From: Gaertneriomyces semiglobifer
Lineage: Eukaryota > Chytridiomycota > Chytridiomycetes > Spizellomycetales > Spizellomycetaceae
Assembly (NCBI GenBank): GCA_025558075.1
Contig: JAHLKF010000007.1
Location: 434,001 to 498,000 of the forward strand
Direction: 5' to 3'
DNA: 64,000 nt
Below are positions 59,260-64,000 of this stretch, in pieces. The notes beneath the pieces are model-generated. The model had not been told where the DNA came from, did not search any database, and saw nothing but the letters and a program-made list of their open reading frames with translations. The position numbers and the translations under genes are program-made. How positions within the stretch are numbered: the first letter of the stretch is position 1; each line of letters begins with the position of its first letter.

Positions 59260-62200
59260 ATGGCGTCGACACGAAGTTCATTTTCAAGTGCGTCGGGCGC
59301 TTCTAGCTCGCTTTCCCAACCTAAGCTCCTGGGCCTTCTCTCCACCAAGCGCAAGAATGCGCTGTTCTCTCTCCTTGTGACTCTGGTCAAGGAAAGGTGG
59401 GTGATCAGCGTCAATCAATTGTCTCGTCATGTTTCTTGCGACTTTATTGATGTTTGATCTTCAGCGAACATAATGTGCTGGCTACACTCACGTTGTTTGC
59501 GGAGACGATGCAGCTGTACAATTTCGGCTTCGAGCACTTCAAGTGGGGGTAGGTTCTTAGTCTATCCTTTGCCGTCAATATTACCTTCCGTGCTAACGTG
59601 CACGGCTGGTAGAGAGTCGCCTGGATCTACATGGATCTTCATCACCGGCCTTTTTCAAATCGAGAACCTATTGATTCGCAAGATTGGACAATTGGGTCTC
59701 ATTGTTCTCATATCCATCATTTTGGGAGTCACCGCCTTGATGGTTGGCTTGGCGTACTACGTTTTCCAATCCTTCACTCGAGGATCATTTCGAGCTGGAA
59801 TTGGACCCGTTCGATTTCTGCGATTTATGGTGTCCCTTCTTTGTACGTTGTGCATAAATGAGCTACTGCCAGGTGTGACCGTATTAACCGGATTCCTTTA
59901 CAGTGACCGTGGGCTTTATTCCCATGTTTGTTATTCTACTGTCCATCTTCAACTGCAACTATGCAGCAAAGCATTACGCAAACTACGGCTCCTGTGCTGA
60001 GCCGCTGACCTTGGTGTACATTGCCCTTGCGGGAGTGGGTATTTTGGTTCTAGTGCCTTTCACGTTGGTGGCAACTATCACGTACTTTGAACCAAACCCC
60101 CGGTATGAATGTTCCCATCATTTTTGCAGAGTTGGGTGATTCATAACCACAATTGTTCTGTGATGGTGTAGGTCCAAGTCGTGGTTTGCTAGACCCAATC
60201 CTCGGTTGGAAATCCTTGAGCTATTTGCTAAACTGGCCTTGGCTGTTACGCATATTTTCGCGGCCGACTATCCAGTCATCCGCGCTCTGGTGTTCTTGGG
60301 TTTCTCTATCGTGTTGGTTACCTATGTTGCCGTGTTTCTCCCTTACTATCACCGAAAAATGAATGTGGGTTTCCTTTGTGAACCGTTCATGGAGATTGGC
60401 ATTACCTAACTTTTACACATTTAGCTGATCAAGATGACGCTCTGTGCAGAGGTATCGGCCAGTGCACGTGCACCACGCTTTGATACGCATGCTAACATTC
60501 TCATTCCTTAACAGTTAGTGTGGGCGGCTATTTGCTCCGTGATAGTTGCGGTTTACGATGATGATAGCGTGGGCCACGTTATTCTTCTGGTCCATTGGGC
60601 AGGTGTCGCAGTTGTAGCAACGGGAAGCTTCTTCTTGTTTAAAGCTCGCTGGGCACTCGCCCGCAATATTTTTCTCCCTAAACTGACTCGAATGACCTCA
60701 ACGAAGAAGCTTTCAGACATGGAAGATGGCACACCGGGTGTCACGGACGCGGAGGCAGAGTACATTAGTGGAATGAATTTTCGCTGGCCGTGGTTGGTTG
60801 AGAATTATACCCGATCCGTCCATGATAGCAGTACAGATGAGGAGATTCGGAGGGCAGAGCTCATTTTCAGAAGAGGGCTTGAACTGTATCCACAGCACCC
60901 TTATCTGTTGGTTGCGGCAGCTTTGTTTTTTGCGGTGAGGTTGACGTGATTCACGTTCAAGCGCCCATATTTGATATTAACTTTACATTTGTTTTTAGAC
61001 TTATAAAAAAGATTCTGCGATGGCCATAATGCTCTGCCAGAGAATAGTCAAAGCGGCACCACCGCTTGACGTGGAGTTTACTGTTTTCTACCTACGGAGA
61101 GGGGGAATATTTGACAACTCTACGGGGGCCCGCCTTGATATGGTTGATCAATTGGACTTCAAACATTTGCAAAAAAAGGCACGGTCGTATCACGACGAGG
61201 CAAAGAAGCGAATTGGCTTGTTTTGGAAACAATTACTATTGGATCATGCCCCGGCGGTTCAAGTTCGGCTTCTGAATGAATATGCATCCCAAATCAATAA
61301 GGCTGAGCGCCGCGCTGCTGCCGCCTATGAGCAACTCTGCCACCGATTTCCGCCGGGGAAACACTGGTGAGGGTCGCCTATTCGAACAGTTTTACATGTA
61401 CATTCTCATTTTGTATGCAGGATTGCGTACGCAAATTTTGTGGAGGAGGTCCAGCATGACGTTCAAAGAGCAGGTGCGTACACCCTTTCATTTGTAGTGC
61501 TGATGGTCGGCTCCTCATTACCGTAACAGATAGCATTTACGCACAGTACGAAGCCGCTATGGCGGAGAATGAGAAGTCGACCGACGGGGATGACCGAGTT
61601 TCTGCAGGCGCTACGAGCAGTAGAGGCGGACGGTCACGTGCCGGATCGGTATCTGGTGGGCTCTCGCGTCTGACTGTAAGCACTAAAAGGTGAGTCAACC
61701 CGCATCTTGTGAGGAGGACTGTTGTTTAATGGTGTGATAGGGAACGCCGGCAATACCGCGAGTATCATCGCCAAATTATGGGCATGAAAAGTGCAGCGCT
61801 ACACAAACTGGGTGCAATTACAAAAGGTCTTCTTTTTGTGAGTGGGAACTTGATTCTTGAACCCCACCATCGGATATGGCTGATGGATCGTTTTCCTCCT
61901 CAGTTTCTGGCTGCCGTGGCCATAGCAGAAGTTATCTTTCTGGTGGTGAGCTCTTCTGGAATACTCAACAAAATAAATACGCTTGTGCAATCGGGCTATC
62001 GTCGTGATGCATCAGTGCTACTTCCTCAGACCTTGCGTCAGATGCAACGAGCAGCAGGTGAAAACACGTTGTCAGAGTATAATGCTTTACATGAGCAGGC
62101 GATAGCCATAGTGGAGCCCCTACCGGAGTTACAGAAGGTATGTCAGGCTTTTGCCTTATGTTAAGCTTCATCACAGCTTTTCTGACACAGTACCTCAGGT

Positions 62201-64000
62201 TTTATTCTTTGATAAAATGAGATCTGACGACCAGGTAAGGCCAAATCAATATGTAACGTTTTCTTCTTACCAACACTTGCATCCTCAGCTACGACTGTGG
62301 ACGAACCCCACTTTGAACATAACGATGTGTGTAGCATTCTATTGAAGCGGTGTTATGGGCTCACTCATGACCTCTTTACCGTCAGTTATAATCACGACGC
62401 CGCAGATGATGTTACTTACAGGTTGATGAATTTATACGAGGCATCCAGCCAAATGTCAGCCAGTGCGAAATTGCTGTTGGACGTGGACATCAGCCGTTTT
62501 GAGGATCCTACCGAGATCGGACATGATGCGGCCTGGAGGTTCATTTTCGATAACTGTCCAATTACTGTAAGACATCTGATCCATCACTTAGTGATCGCAC
62601 ATTCAGTGATGTACCTCTGTTGTTTTAGATTGCGACATCGTTTGCTGTGGCAACGTATACATACATGAACAAAGTTCGAACGGAGACGACCCAACTGTTG
62701 GTCGTTCAGGGCGTAATTCTTGGTTTGGTGGCATTCGCGGTTTTGATGGCAGGGTTGGTTTTATTCACGCCCGTAATGCGGCAAGTTCGCGTTGAACGAG
62801 ATCGCTCTCTGTTATCATTCAACAAAATCCCGCGGCAAGTGGTAGAAAAGGTCTTTATGCATTATTCTGGAAATAGCACAGGCACCAAGAGCTCAGTACG
62901 TGAAGAAGAAGAAGAAGAGGACTCTTGGTCGGAGGCGGAGGATGACGATGATGAAGAGTACACGGACGACAATATTGATGTGGGGCATGCCAGCGTGTAT
63001 CGGCGGATGCATACAAACATTTGGGTACGCTATGTTCCAAAAATCCCTCTGTTACACCGTACTGATATGTGCGTTAGACGGCTTTGTTCTTGGTGATTGG
63101 GTTGTTCGTTGCGCTTTACCTCAGCTCAACGTTCACTATTCGACCGTTGGTGGACGTCTCCACTCGAACGAATCTAGCACTCCGAATAGGCCTGGTGAGC
63201 ATTCGGACTAAATTTCTCACCGAAGAATTGATCCTGGACGACAGAATGACCTATCCAGACCCAACGCGAATCGTGGCCACCATCTCAAGCGATCTTGCGA
63301 CGATGAAACTTTACAAGCCGCCGTTGATAATGGGAATAAGCAGTGCACTGGTTCCTGTGTCTAACATGCTACCGCATGAGCTACAAGACCACTTTTTCAA
63401 AAAAAGCGAAGGAAGTAACCTGTCTGTGAATGAAGCGGTTGATCTTTTGGATGTGTCTGCACGGAAAATTATCGCGATGGATTGGCCGACAGAGAAGCCG
63501 AACTATGACCAGCAATCTGTTCGAGAGGTCCTGAAGGCAGCTGACATTGTGAGCTCGGGAATGACACACGCTGCGGCCCTTCTGAAAGAGGTCTTTCTCA
63601 GGCGGAAGGCCCAGCTAAGTACCATCAACGGAGGGATCGTTGGGGCCATTATCCTCTGTCTGATAATCATCTACTTCCGCATTTTCCGTCGCCTTGTTCG
63701 GATGCTGGAGCACGACAAGGAAAGTACTCTCCGGCTGCTCCTACTAATACCGCCCGAAACCGCCAAGGAACTGAATTTGATAGAATCACTTCAAAAGAGT
63801 GCCGAGTCGGAATCGTTTTTGTCAACATGGGGAGTGCGGTTCGTTCGCCGCATGTTTCAGCGTAGACGCTCACAAGACCGTTCAAGCGATCATACTGGGA
63901 AGTTGGCTGAAACGGACTTTCCGCTTAAAATTGCCGGAGATGAGAAACCGAAAGACTGGAATGCTGGCAAGGGCTTATCACGCGATAGTAATCAACCCAT
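59260..64000 (+). CDS. Tiny-macrocysts (TmcB)-like multi-pass membrane protein, 3' end outside window
   Basis: Starts at ATG 59260 and is still open at 64000. Exons: 59260-59396, 59465-59548, 59613-59842, 59904-60102, 60172-60364, 60425-60451 (27-nt microexon), 60515-60934, 60999-61366, 61421-61473, 61530-61689, 61741-62137, a doubtful exon 62199-62234, about 62289-62566, 62629-63024 and 63078 onward. It begins MASTRSSFSSASGASSS, then STKRKNALFSLLVTLVKE. Spans include LGLIVLISIILGVTALMVGL, PMFVILLSIFNC, ALAGVGILVLVPFTLVATI, VFLGFSIVLVTYVAVFLPYY and ILGLVAFAVLMAGLVLF. A central soluble part (AELIFRRGLELYPQHPYLLV and AYANFVEEVQHDVQRADS) resembles the TPR-like domain of Dictyostelium TmcB. A second membrane region follows. 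Members are sensory-type membrane proteins of unclear function. Splicing between 62138 and 62290 does not close in phase. Confidence 0.8.

Overview
The window is a gene-dense stretch of a fungal nuclear genome. Nearly every gene is broken by short GT-AG introns, mostly 45-75 nt, and I rebuilt most gene models by joining reading frames across them with phase bookkeeping. The gene set points to a zoosporic (chytrid-like) fungus. It combines ordinary fungal genes (HEM14, SKI2, SNF1, PIGA, SNF7, POB3) with genes that filamentous ascomycetes usually lack: an OCRL/INPP5B-type 5-phosphatase with ASH and RhoGAP-like parts, RABL3, a DAGL-type lipase, an RBM33-like protein, a tiny-macrocysts (TmcB)-like membrane protein, and what looks like a truncated Fanzor/TnpB relative. 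That placement is inference.

Layout. 0.7-9.4 kb: an unrecognised Ser/Pro-rich gene, a FAM114-like gene, ARL1, an ADCK2-like UbiB kinase (minus) and a tiny SH3BGR-like protein (minus). 9.5-19.6 kb: the OCRL-like phosphatase, protoporphyrinogen oxidase, a degenerate hydroxyisobutyryl-CoA-hydrolase-like gene (minus) and complex I subunit NDUFA12. 20.4-23.3 kb: an orphan gene with an internal repeat, a non-coding stretch with a 195-bp tandem duplication, and BolA2. 23.9-33 kb: SKI2 (minus), PIGA (plus), SNF1 (minus). 33.4-38 kb: a ZNF830-like protein without its zinc finger, SNF7, YVH1/DUSP12, RABL3. 38-45.4 kb: an unresolved minus-strand locus, a sterol-glucosyltransferase-like UGT, and a large membrane protein with a MORN-like motif and a DUF900-type hydrolase domain. 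45.8-52 kb: an RBM33-like protein, endosulfine (IGO1/ENSA), POB3. 52-58 kb: an AN1 zinc-finger protein, a repeat patch (23-nt C run; minisatellite carrying tRNA A-box-like units), old yellow enzyme, DAGL. 58-64 kb: the Fanzor/TnpB-like fragment and the TmcB-like gene, which runs off the window.

There are no operons. Genes occur as divergent pairs sharing 100-500 bp promoters (HIBCH-like/NDUFA12, SKI2/PIGA, SNF1/ZNF830-like, SNF7/YVH1, hydrolase/RBM33-like) and as convergent pairs (YVH1/RABL3 stop codons are about 15 nt apart). Functional themes are mitochondria (ADCK2-like, HEM14, NDUFA12, mS47-like), membrane traffic and phosphoinositides (ARL1, OCRL, SNF7, FAM114), nutrient signalling (SNF1, endosulfine) and RNA/chromatin (SKI2, ZNF830-like, RBM33-like, POB3). 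Exon borders are read by eye; those flagged uncertain need transcript data.
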